Positions 1 through 6,311 of a stretch of DNA of 6,414 nucleotides are shown piece after piece. Under the pieces are notes generated by a model. It had not been told where the DNA came from and searched no databases. It saw nothing but the letters and a program-made list of their open reading frames with translations. Source of the DNA: Rickettsiales bacterium (GTDB lineage: Bacteria > Pseudomonadota > Alphaproteobacteria > Pelagibacterales > Pelagibacteraceae); assembly GCA_005801485.1 (NCBI GenBank), contig SYDM01000003.1, positions 1 through 6,414 of the forward strand, written 5' to 3'. A program made the position numbers and the translations under genes. Within the stretch, counting starts at the first letter, position 1; each line of letters begins with the position of its first letter.

Positions 1-132
1 AAACCTTATCCCATAAATATAATTGACAAATATATGAAGAATGGATTTGGTGTAATTTTAGATGACATAATTGCAGGTATTTTTTCGGTATTAGTATTTT
101 TAATAATTCTCATGTTTAAAAATTATGTTTAA
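1..132 (+). CDS. pgpA: Phosphatidylglycerophosphatase A, 3' end (partial)
   Basis: This is the last 43 codons of a gene that begins left of the window. It reads in frame from base 1 to a TAA at 130-132. The fragment starts KPYPINIIDKYMKNG and continues GFGVILDDIIAG, then a hydrophobic segment and a short FKNYV tail. This matches the C-terminus of PgpA, whose family shows K-P-x-P-I near a conserved G-F-G-V-x-x-D-D-x-x-A-G followed by a final membrane helix. PgpA is an inner-membrane enzyme that removes phosphate from phosphatidylglycerophosphate to give phosphatidylglycerol. The stop codon overlaps the next gene's start by 8 bases (ATGTTTAA), which suggests translational coupling. The N-terminal part cannot be seen. 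In related genomes ispDF often lies nearby, but that is outside the window and only inferred. Confidence 0.85.
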   Translation, partial: KPYPINIIDKYMKNGFGVILDDIIAGIFSVLVFLIILMFKNYV

Positions 133-595
133 AGAGGTAAAAAAAATAATTAATTTACTTAAAAATAAAAAAATAAACATATCTGTTGCTGAATCATGTA
201 CTGGCGGTATGCTTGCACAAGCTTTAACTAGTGTTGATGGTGCTTCAAAGGTTTTTAAATTTGGAATCGTAACTTATTCAAATCAAGCAAAAATTAAATT
301 CCTCAAAGTTTCTTCAAAAATAATAAGTAAATATGGTTCTGTTAGTAAACAATGCTGTAAGACTATGGTTAATAATTTATCAAAAATATCAAAAACAAAA
401 TTAAATATAGCAATCACTGGAATCGCTGGCCCTAAAGGTGGATCAAAATTAAAACCCGTAGGTCTGGTTTATATAGGAATAAAAAAAGGTAATAAAACTA
501 AAATTGAAGAGTTTTTTTTTAAAAGTAATAATAGAGAAAAGATTAGAATAAATTCTGTAAAAAAATCTTTTGAACTTATTAGAAATTTTATTTGA
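125..595 (+). CDS. pncC: Stand-alone CinA C-terminal domain protein, NMN amidohydrolase (PncC type)
   Basis: The 156-residue protein is almost entirely one CinA C-terminal domain. Visible signatures are AESCTGG at residues 22-28 (containing the conserved serine), TYSNQAK at 50-56, GSVS at 71-74, TGIAGPKGG at 98-106 and KPVG at 110-113. Members of this family convert nicotinamide mononucleotide to nicotinic acid mononucleotide and ammonia, recycling pyridine nucleotides in the cytoplasm. The length is usual for single-domain members. The N-terminal molybdopterin-binding-like domain of full-length CinA is absent, and the reading frame starts right at the end of pgpA, so this is a natural single-domain gene and not a truncation. 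The ATG at 125 overlaps the pgpA stop by 8 bases. The gene ends in TGA and overlaps the convergent ratA end by 8 bases. Function is assigned by family; many genomes annotate it simply as cinA. Confidence 0.9.
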   Translation: MFKEVKKIINLLKNKKINISVAESCTGGMLAQALTSVDGASKVFKFGIVTYSNQAKIKFLKVSSKIISKYGSVSKQCCKTMVNNLSKISKTKLNIAITGIAGPKGGSKLKPVGLVYIGIKKGNKTKIEEFFFKSNNREKIRINSVKKSFELIRNFI

Positions 596-1031
596 AAAGC
601 TTAAGAGCTCTTTGTTCAAAGGCATCAGTAATTTTATCTATTCCAAAATTAAAATAATTTTTCATAATAACGTTTAAAAAATTATTTTTTAATTCAAAAT
701 CTATACTAAAATCTAGTTCAGTTTTTTTGTTGATTTCTCTGAATTTCCACTCATTTTTAAGATATTTTAAAGGCCCTTTAATATCAGTCACAGTTATTAA
801 ATCTTTTTTTTTAGAATACAAAACTAGACTAGAATAAGTCTCATTTATAAATTTTTTACCAACTTTGAGGTCAGCCTTTATTTCAATAAAATCTTCTGAC
901 TCTTTCTTTTTATGTATTTTACCATTCAAACACCAGGGAACAAATTGAGGATATTGTTCGATATCTAAAACCATTTCGATTAAATTTTTTTTGCTACAAA
1001 AAAAAATTTTTTTTATTGAAGCTGCTGACAT
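588..1031 (-). CDS. ratA: RatA/COQ10-like START-domain protein (probable ubiquinone-binding)
   Basis: The 147-residue protein has the length and pattern of the SRPBCC/START family called COQ10 in mitochondria and RatA in Escherichia coli. The opening segment leads into [14 protein letters not shown] (residues 21-34), the hallmark of the family. [17 protein letters not shown] (79-95) is the central strand region, and the C-terminal helix ends FEQRALKLF. Mitochondrial COQ10 binds coenzyme Q and helps respiration. The E. coli protein was described as a toxin blocking ribosome subunit joining, but the lipA-linked alphaproteobacterial member is more plausibly a quinone-handling protein (inference). 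The ATG at 1031 places the YPxFVPWC motif at the usual distance from the N-terminus. It overlaps the end of lipA by 19 bases in a different frame, so translation is probably coupled. It appears to be the last gene of the minus-strand operon and meets the plus-strand pncC gene head-on. Confidence 0.88.
   Translation of the reverse strand: MSAASIKKIFFCSKKNLIEMVLDIEQYPQFVPWCLNGKIHKKKESEDFIEIKADLKVGKKFINETYSSLVLYSKKKDLITVTDIKGPLKYLKNEWKFREINKKTELDFSIDFELKNNFLNVIMKNYFNFGIDKITDAFEQRALKLFK
595..612 (-). terminator. Possible hairpin at the convergent gene ends
   Basis: On the minus strand the bases AAGAGCT-CTTA-AGCTTTT can fold into a 7-bp stem, one pair being G-U, with a 4-base loop. It covers the last codons of ratA and the meeting point with pncC. 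The three distal T residues are part of the stem and no clean U-tract follows, so it is a weak candidate for an intrinsic terminator. The core AAGAGCTCTT (603-612) is also a perfect 10-base palindrome. The pairing was done by eye and no folding energy was calculated. It could simply reflect codon choice in the ratA tail. Confidence 0.25.
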
Positions 1032-1951
1032 CCTAAAGAATTTTCTCTAGCTTCTTTTAGAATCTTAAAATCTGTATCTGCGTGATAAGAGGATCTTGTT
1101 AATGGTGATGAGGAAACAAGCAAAAAACCTTTTGAAATTGCAATATTTTTAAATTCTTCAAACTCATCTGGATGTAAATATCTATCTAAAGGAAAATGTT
1201 TAGTTGAAGGCTGAAGATATTGACCAATTGTTAAAAAATCTACATCGGCAATTCTCAAATCATCCATTACTTGAATTATTTCATCTTTTTTTTCACCCAA
1301 GCCAACCATAATTCCTGATTTAGTAAAAATATTTGGTTTTTTTATTTTAGCGGATTTAAGAAGTTCCACAGAGGTAAAATAACGAGAGCCAGGTCTAACT
1401 TTTAAATACAAACTAGGAACAGTTTCTATATTATGATTAAAAACATCAGGATTTCCTTCTAAAACTTTCTCATATGCATTTTTTTTTTTTAAAAAATCTG
1501 GAGTTAAAACTTCAATTGTTGTATTTGGATTATTTTTTTTAACCTCTGAAATAACTTCTTTAAAATGATTTGCTCCTCCATCTTCTAGATCATCTCTATC
1601 AACAGATGTGATTACCACATGATTTAATTGTAATTCATTAACAGCTTTAGATACCCTGAAAGGTTCTAAGGGATCTAACGCAAAAGGTTTTCCTGTTTTA
1701 ACATCGCAAAAAGCACAACCTCTTGTGCAGATATCTCCCATAATCATAAAAGTTGCATGTTTTTTGCTCCAACACTCAGTTATATTTGGACAATTAGCTT
1801 CCTGACAAACAGTATTTAACTTATTTTTGTTTACTATTTCTTTGGTCTGAAAAAATATTTTACTATTAGTAATCTTAGATCTAATCCACTCTGGTTTTTT
1901 TTTTAGTGGACTTTCAATATTTTTTACTTTTTCAGGATGTCTTGGTTTCAT
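1013..1951 (-). CDS. lipA: Lipoyl synthase (radical SAM)
   Basis: LipA inserts two sulfur atoms into octanoyl chains carried on lipoyl domains of 2-oxoacid dehydrogenases and the glycine cleavage H protein. The 312-residue length is normal. Both iron-sulfur sites are intact: the auxiliary cluster cysteines C49, C54 and C60 (C-x4-C-x5-C), and the radical SAM triad C75, C79 and C82 (C-x3-C-x2-C). The C-terminal RSSYHAD (286-292) carries the conserved serine that contacts the auxiliary cluster in the family. [30 protein letters not shown] and [12 protein letters not shown] are further signatures. The ATG at 1951 shares one base with the ftsB stop (TAATG), a classic coupled start, and gives the usual MKPRHPEK opening. 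A run of 12 A residues on the coding strand (1479-1490) encodes part of LKKKN without breaking the frame. In many alphaproteobacteria lipA follows pdhABC-lpd; here it directly follows ftsB. Confidence 0.97.
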   Translation of the reverse strand: MKPRHPEKVKNIESPLKKKPEWIRSKITNSKIFFQTKEIVNKNKLNTVCQEANCPNITECWSKKHATFMIMGDICTRGCAFCDVKTGKPFALDPLEPFRVSKAVNELQLNHVVITSVDRDDLEDGGANHFKEVISEVKKNNPNTTIEVLTPDFLKKKNAYEKVLEGNPDVFNHNIETVPSLYLKVRPGSRYFTSVELLKSAKIKKPNIFTKSGIMVGLGEKKDEIIQVMDDLRIADVDFLTIGQYLQPSTKHFPLDRYLHPDEFEEFKNIAISKGFLLVSSSPLTRSSYHADTDFKILKEARENSLGCQQLQ

Positions 1952-2247
1952 TATTTTAGTTTAATTAAAATTTCATCTTTAGTGCCAAATTTAAATTTTG
2001 AACGATAAAGAGTATCTAAATAATCTAGATCAATATTTTCAGATAGCAATTTGTTTTTGTGCTCTACAGACACTAATTCGCTTTCTAATTCTATCTTTTT
2101 ATTTAAAAGTTTTTTTTCATATGCGTTCTTTTCAAAATAAGAGATCAATCCTCGTTCTCCACCAATGAGATTAATGCCAATATATAAGGTGAAAAAAACT
2201 TGAAAGAAAAATATTTTTTTTGATTTAAGAATTTCTAAAATTTTCAT
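1951..2247 (-). CDS. ftsB: FtsB/DivIC-like septum formation initiator protein
   Basis: A 98-residue bitopic membrane protein. A short lysine-containing N-terminus is followed by one hydrophobic helix (about residues 12-29), a GERGL turn (30-34), and a charged segment with heptad-like leucine spacing (about 38-72) that should form a coiled coil. The C-terminal [21 protein letters not shown] (from residue 75) resembles the conserved end of the alphaproteobacterial septum formation initiator family. These proteins form a complex with FtsL and FtsQ to activate septal wall synthesis. Its position directly after eno agrees with the assignment, since enolase and ftsB are neighbours across most Proteobacteria. 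The start is 2 bases after the eno stop, and the stop overlaps the lipA ATG by one base. Sequence conservation in this family is low, so the call rests on topology, motif and context together. Confidence 0.85.
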   Translation of the reverse strand: MKILEILKSKKIFFFQVFFTLYIGINLIGGERGLISYFEKNAYEKKLLNKKIELESELVSVEHKNKLLSENIDLDYLDTLYRSKFKFGTKDEILIKLK

Positions 2248-2249
2248 AT

Positions 2250-3506
2250 TTAGATTTTAGCTATTTTAGAAGATTTTCCAAGCTGTTCTTCAATTCTCAA
2301 TAACCTATTGTATTTAGCCACTCTTTCAGATCTTGCTAAAGAACCTGTTTTAATTTGAGTTGATTGAGTAGCAACTGCCAAATCAGCAATAAAAGTATCT
2401 TCGGTATCACCAGATCTATGAGAAATAATTGTACTAAAATTATTTTTTTTAGCAAGATCAATTACATCTAAAGTTTCAGTCAAGGTTCCGATTTGATTTA
2501 CTTTTATTAATATGGAGTTAGCTGACTTTTCTTTAATTCCTTTTTTTAATCTTTTAACATTAGTTACAAACAAATCATCACCTACAATTTGAATATTTTT
2601 ACCAATTTCTTTTGTAAGTTTTGACCATGCTCTCCAGTCGTCTTCAGCAAATGGATCCTCGATAGATTTAATGGGGTATTTTGAAACTAACTCTTTGTAA
2701 TAAAGAATGCTTTCATCAACTGAAAGATGATCAGAGGAATTTAATATATAGTTGCCTTCTTTATTAATCAATTCATTGGCTGCAACATCTAAACAAATAT
2801 TGATATCTACACCTGGTTTTAATTTAGATTTATTTATGGCATCAATAATAAGATCAAGAGCTTCCTCATTGGAGTTAATAGATGGAGCAAAGCCACCTTC
2901 ATCACCTACATTTGTTAATAAATTTTTTGATTGAAGAATTTTTTTTAAGTTTTGAATAACTAAAAAACATTTTTCAATAGCATCCATAAAATTTTTAGCT
3001 GAATCAGGTCTGATCATAAACTCTTGAATTTTTAAATTATTATCTGCGTGAGCACCTCCATTGATAATATTCATTAATGGTTTTGGTATAATAAATTTTT
3101 TACCTAGATGTTGATACAATTCTTTTTTTTTTGAAATTGCTTCTGCTTTTGCAACAGCTAAAGATACTGCGAGTAAAGCATTGGCTCCTAATTTTTTCTT
3201 ATTATCGGTCCCGTCAAGGTCTAGTAAAATTTGATCAATTTTTTTTTGATTTCCTAAATCTGTGCTTTTTAAACTTTTATTAATAATAGTATTTATATTA
3301 TTAACTGCATTTAAAACACTTTTTCCTAAAAAATAATTCTTATTATTATCTCTTAATTCAAATGCTTCAAATGCGCCTGTTGATGCTCCTGAAGGTACAA
3401 TAGCAGATGCTTTAATTTTATTATTTAAAAAAACTTCTGCTTCGACAGTTGGATTGCCCCTGCTGTCAAAGACTTGTCTGCCTATCAACTTTGTGATTTT
3501 TGTCAT
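2250..3506 (-). CDS. eno: Enolase
   Basis: Enolase interconverts 2-phosphoglycerate and phosphoenolpyruvate in the cytoplasm. The 418-residue protein is slightly shorter than the typical 425-432, with a short tail after RIEEQLGKSS. Family landmarks appear in order: GRQVFDSRGNPTVEAEV at the N-terminus, the mobile loop SGASTGAFEAFELRD (39-53), GDEGGFAPS with the acid-base glutamate E203, metal ligands D240, E283 (in SIEDPFAEDDW) and the D310-D311 pair, the catalytic base K335 (in LIKVNQIGT), SHRSGDTEDTFIADLAV (362-378), and K386 in QIKTGS. All catalytic positions look intact. It also provides the phosphoenolpyruvate used by the neighbouring KdsA. The gene starts 3 bases after the kdsA stop, which is a tandem TAATAA, with only a weak AAGAA ahead of it. 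ftsB follows after 2 bases. Confidence 0.98.
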   Translation of the reverse strand: MTKITKLIGRQVFDSRGNPTVEAEVFLNNKIKASAIVPSGASTGAFEAFELRDNNKNYFLGKSVLNAVNNINTIINKSLKSTDLGNQKKIDQILLDLDGTDNKKKLGANALLAVSLAVAKAEAISKKKELYQHLGKKFIIPKPLMNIINGGAHADNNLKIQEFMIRPDSAKNFMDAIEKCFLVIQNLKKILQSKNLLTNVGDEGGFAPSINSNEEALDLIIDAINKSKLKPGVDINICLDVAANELINKEGNYILNSSDHLSVDESILYYKELVSKYPIKSIEDPFAEDDWRAWSKLTKEIGKNIQIVGDDLFVTNVKRLKKGIKEKSANSILIKVNQIGTLTETLDVIDLAKKNNFSTIISHRSGDTEDTFIADLAVATQSTQIKTGSLARSERVAKYNRLLRIEEQLGKSSKIAKI

Positions 3507-3509
3507 TTA

Positions 3510-4334
3510 TTAGTTCTTAATCAATTTATCGATTGAGACCAATTGCTTTAACAAAGCTTTTATTTCGCTTAAAGGAATCATGTTAGGACCATCTGATGGA
3601 GCGTTGTCTGGATCTTCATGTGTTTCCATAAACACCGCACCAATACCAACTGCAATTGCCGCTCTAGATAAATAAGGAACAAATTCTCTTTGGCCTCCAC
3701 TTTTTTCTCCCATACCACCTGGTTGCTGAACGGAATGAGTTGCGTCAAAAACAATAGGATAACCAAACTTCGCCATTATAGGCAAAGCTCTCATATCTGT
3801 AACAAGTGTATTATATCCAAAACTTGCACCACGTTCGGTCAGTAAAATATTTTTATTTCCTGAGTCTTCTAGTTTTTTTATTACATTAATCATGTCCCAA
3901 GGAGCTAAAAACTGACCTTTTTTAACATTAACAATTTTTCCAGTTTTAGCTGCAGCTACTAACAAATCAGTTTGTCTGCATAAAAAAGCAGGTATCTGTA
4001 AAACATCTACATGCTTTGCAACTATTGAACATTGTTCGGCTGTATGAACATCGGTTAAAACTGGTACACCAACTTTTTTTCTAATCTTATCAAATATAGA
4101 AAGAGATTTTTCAAAACCAATTCCTCTTTTACCTTTTAAACTTGTCCTGTTAGCTTTATCAAAAGAAGTTTTATAAATTAAATTAATTTTTAAATCTGAA
4201 GTAATTTTTTTTAATTCATGAGAAACCTCTAAAGCATGTTGCTCGCTTTCAAGTTGGCATGGTCCAGCAATTAAAGTAAACGGACGATTATTTGCTATTT
4301 CAAAATTAGCACATTTTACTTTATGGTTAGTCAT
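3510..4334 (-). CDS. kdsA: 3-deoxy-D-manno-octulosonate 8-phosphate synthase, metal-dependent class
   Basis: KdsA condenses phosphoenolpyruvate with arabinose 5-phosphate to make Kdo 8-phosphate for the lipopolysaccharide inner core. With the ATG at 4334 the protein is 274 residues, normal for the family. It opens with [16 protein letters not shown], leading into [10 protein letters not shown]. The open frame extends back to 4436, but those 34 codons lie inside pyrG, have no family counterpart and are not used here. Signatures include [11 protein letters not shown] (55-65), [32 protein letters not shown] and [12 protein letters not shown]26, H200, E237 and D248 match by motif and spacing the metal ligands of the metal-dependent Aquifex enzyme, whereas the E. 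coli metal-free enzyme has Asn at the Cys position. The start overlaps the pyrG stop by 8 bases (ATGACTAA). The presence of kdsA implies the organism makes Kdo-containing LPS. Confidence 0.97.
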   Translation of the reverse strand: MTNHKVKCANFEIANNRPFTLIAGPCQLESEQHALEVSHELKKITSDLKINLIYKTSFDKANRTSLKGKRGIGFEKSLSIFDKIRKKVGVPVLTDVHTAEQCSIVAKHVDVLQIPAFLCRQTDLLVAAAKTGKIVNVKKGQFLAPWDMINVIKKLEDSGNKNILLTERGASFGYNTLVTDMRALPIMAKFGYPIVFDATHSVQQPGGMGEKSGGQREFVPYLSRAAIAVGIGAVFMETHEDPDNAPSDGPNMIPLSEIKALLKQLVSIDKLIKN

Positions 4335-5958
4335 TATTTTTTTCTGAGTTATTTTTTGCGGCTTTAATAAAAGATGAGAATAGTGGATGTGGTGCAAAAG
4401 GTCTAGATTTAAATTCAGGATGAAATTGTACACCAATAAACCATGGGTGATTTTCGAACTCGATAGTCTCTGGCAACAATCCGTCTGGTGAAAGTCCTGA
4501 AAAAATAAACCCTTTTTTTTCTAATCTAGATTTTAAATTTTTATCAACTTCGTATCTGTGTCTATGTCTTTCATTAATGGTGGTTGATTTGTATATTCTA
4601 CTTATCAAAGAATTTTTTTTTAATTTAGCTTTATACGAACCTAATCTCATAGTTCCACCTAAATTTTTTTCACTTCCCTTTAAAATAGTTTTTCCCTTAG
4701 CCCACTCACTCATTAATCCTACTACATGAGTTCCACTATTGCCAAATTCACTAGAAGTAGCATTTTTAATACCTAATATATTTCTTGCTGACTCTATGAT
4801 TGCCATTTGCATACCAAAACAAATTCCAAAGAAAGGAACTTTATATTTTCGTGCATAAGCTATAGCTTTTATTTTGCCTTCAGTTCCTCTTGATCCAAAA
4901 CCACCCGGTATAAGTATGGCACTATAATTTTTTAAAATTTTATTTACATTGTTTTTATTTATTTTATTAGAGTCAATCCATTCTGGATTGAGATCCACAT
5001 CATTGCTTAATGATCCGTGGATCAAAGCTTCATCTAAAGATTTATAGGCATCTTTAAGATCTACATATTTGCCAACAATAGCAATAGCAATTTTTTTTCT
5101 TTTTGAATTTATTTTTGAAACAATATCTTTCCATATTTTTAAGTTAGCTTTATTTTTTTCTTTAAGTCCAAAAATATTAAGAATTTTTTTATCTAATTTT
5201 TCTTCGTCATATTTAATAGGAACTTCGTAAATAGATTTGACATCTACAGATTGGATAACGTGTTCTGGTTCAACATTACAAAATAAAGAAATTTTTCTTT
5301 TTTCTTCTTTGGGAATATTTTTTTCTGATCTACAAATAATAATATCAGGTTGTATACCTATGCTTCTTAATTCTTTAACAGAATGTTGAGTGGGTTTTGT
5401 TTTAAGTTCTCCAGATGCGCTTATATATGGGACTAATGTAAGATGAATAAATAAGCTTTTATTTTTTCCGTCTTCATTTGAAAATTGTCTAATCGCTTCT
5501 AAAAATGGGAGACTTTCAATGTCACCAACTGTGCCTCCTATCTCGCAAATTACAAAATCTTCATTAGAAATTTTGTTAGAAATAAATTTTTTTATATGAT
5601 TTGTAACGTGAGGAATTATTTGAACTGTGCTACCTAAGTATTCTCCTCTTCTCTCTTTATCAATAATATCTTTGTAAATTTGACCCGTGGTAATATTATC
5701 TTCTTTGGTAGATGGGTTATCAGTAAATCTTTCATAGTGTCCAAGGTCTAAATCTGTTTCTGCGCCATCATCGGTTACAAATACTTCTCCGTGTTCAAAC
5801 GGATTCATTGTTCCTGGATCAACATTCAAATATGGGTCTAATTTTCTAATTCTAACTTTGTACCCACGTAATTGAAGCAATGAAGCAAGAGATGCCGATG
5901 TTAAACCTTTGCCTAGGGATGAAACCACGCCGCCGGTTACGAATATATATCGCGCCAT
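4327..5958 (-). CDS. pyrG: CTP synthase (glutamine-hydrolysing)
   Basis: PyrG aminates UTP to CTP using ATP and ammonia from glutamine, the last step of pyrimidine nucleotide synthesis. The 543-residue length is standard. The N-terminal synthetase domain (about 1-265) shows [11 protein letters not shown] (8-18), [21 protein letters not shown] (from residue 39), D71 in the [12 protein letters not shown] stretch, [12 protein letters not shown] (138-149) and KTKPTQHSV (187-194). The class I glutamine amidotransferase domain (about 288-535) shows PGGFGSRG, the nucleophile C380 in FFGICFGMQ, and the H513/E515 pair in GVQFHPEF, so the triad is complete. It lies 39 bases after secG, the widest gap in the operon, with no evident Shine-Dalgarno sequence but a possible promoter there. 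The stop overlaps the kdsA start. CTP is also the co-substrate for activating Kdo, which fits the neighbourhood. Confidence 0.98.
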   Translation of the reverse strand: MARYIFVTGGVVSSLGKGLTSASLASLLQLRGYKVRIRKLDPYLNVDPGTMNPFEHGEVFVTDDGAETDLDLGHYERFTDNPSTKEDNITTGQIYKDIIDKERRGEYLGSTVQIIPHVTNHIKKFISNKISNEDFVICEIGGTVGDIESLPFLEAIRQFSNEDGKNKSLFIHLTLVPYISASGELKTKPTQHSVKELRSIGIQPDIIICRSEKNIPKEEKRKISLFCNVEPEHVIQSVDVKSIYEVPIKYDEEKLDKKILNIFGLKEKNKANLKIWKDIVSKINSKRKKIAIAIVGKYVDLKDAYKSLDEALIHGSLSNDVDLNPEWIDSNKINKNNVNKILKNYSAILIPGGFGSRGTEGKIKAIAYARKYKVPFFGICFGMQMAIIESARNILGIKNATSSEFGNSGTHVVGLMSEWAKGKTILKGSEKNLGGTMRLGSYKAKLKKNSLISRIYKSTTINERHRHRYEVDKNLKSRLEKKGFIFSGLSPDGLLPETIEFENHPWFIGVQFHPEFKSRPFAPHPLFSSFIKAAKNNSEKNND

Positions 5959-5966
5959 GGAAGAAT

Positions 5967-5994
5967 AGTATAACGACTTTTATTTTAAAAACAA
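5967..5994 (-). promoter_or_regulatory. Candidate sigma-70-type promoter ahead of pyrG
   Basis: On the minus strand the secG-pyrG gap contains TTGTTT (5989-5994) and TATACT (5967-5972), separated by 16 bases. These resemble the -35 and -10 consensus. Transcription starting about 7 bases after the -10 box would begin within a base or two of the pyrG ATG (5956-5958), which would give a nearly leaderless message. No Shine-Dalgarno-like purine run precedes the ATG (CTATTCTTCC), which agrees with that reading. Such boxes arise easily by chance in AT-rich DNA, so this is tentative. Confidence 0.35.
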
Positions 5995-5997
5995 AGT
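5976..5997. repeat. Imperfect 22-base palindrome between secG and pyrG
   Basis: The bases from 5976 to 5997 start ACTTT and end AAAGT, with a TTTT/AAAA centre. The two arms match except at two adjacent positions on each side (TA against AC). The palindrome abuts the secG stop codon and covers the candidate -35 box of pyrG. It could be an operator or a weak hairpin after secG, but its A/T-only core makes chance a serious alternative. Confidence 0.25.
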
Positions 5998-6306
5998 TTA
6001 TTTTTGACTTGCGGGAATCTGTGGGAGATTTTTATTTTCTTCTTTTTGTTTTTCTAGGTCAATTACTGATTGTATTTCTTTTATCTCTACGCGTGATATC
6101 GATACTAAAGCGATACTGGTTATAATGAAAAAAAAAGCTAGTATTGATGTGAACTTAGTAAGAAAGTCTCCTGCAGATCTTGAGGATGTGAAATTATCTT
6201 GTGAAACTCCCAGGCCTAGTGCTCCTCCTTCTGATCTTTGAAGTAAAATTACAACCACTAACAATACAGCCAAAATAATATTTATTGTAAGTAAAATGCT
6301 TTCCAT
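5998..6306 (-). CDS. secG: Preprotein translocase subunit SecG
   Basis: SecG is the small accessory subunit of the SecYEG inner-membrane channel and stimulates SecA-driven protein export. The 102-residue protein has two hydrophobic helices (about residues 4-22 and 52-71) joined by the conserved loop ILLQRSEGGALGLG (20-33), and a serine-rich stretch SSRSAGDFLTK before the second helix, as expected for the family. The C-terminal tail (72-102) is charged and low in complexity, rich in K, E and Q, which is common in SecG. The ATG at 6306 puts the first helix at the very N-terminus. It starts 5 bases after the tpiA stop, with no strong Shine-Dalgarno sequence. The tpiA-secG pairing is widely conserved in bacteria. 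The 39-base gap after it separates it from pyrG. Confidence 0.95.
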   Translation of the reverse strand: MESILLTINIILAVLLVVVILLQRSEGGALGLGVSQDNFTSSRSAGDFLTKFTSILAFFFIITSIALVSISRVEIKEIQSVIDLEKQKEENKNLPQIPASQK

Positions 6307-6311
6307 GATGT

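Noticed and set aside
125..595. Truncated cinA pseudogene
   Set aside because: The upstream sequence is pgpA, not a decayed N-terminal CinA domain. The single domain is complete with all its motifs.
603..612. Perfect palindrome AAGAGCTCTT as a protein-binding site
   Set aside because: It is short, lies within ratA codons and has no second copy noticed in the window. It is noted only as part of the possible hairpin.
2752..2934. Plus-strand open frame of 60 codons
   Set aside because: It is wholly antisense within eno, including the conserved GDEGGFAPS region. It is best explained as a by-product of the eno sequence.
3123..3132. Long T tracts on the plus strand as terminators
   Set aside because: They have no upstream GC stem and encode lysine (AAA) codons on the minus strand. 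Many similar tracts occur throughout the coding sequence.
3578..3766. Minus-strand open frame of 62 codons
   Set aside because: It is an alternative frame inside kdsA over the conserved metal-ligand region. The real KdsA frame is intact and explains the sequence.
4335..4436. N-terminal extension of KdsA by 34 codons
   Set aside because: It overlaps the pyrG 3' end, has no similarity to KdsA N-termini and would make the protein longer than the family.
5880..6125. Plus-strand open frame of 81 codons
   Set aside because: It lies antisense to the start of pyrG and most of secG, both of which are certain. The product has no recognisable motif and no start context, so it is a shadow frame.
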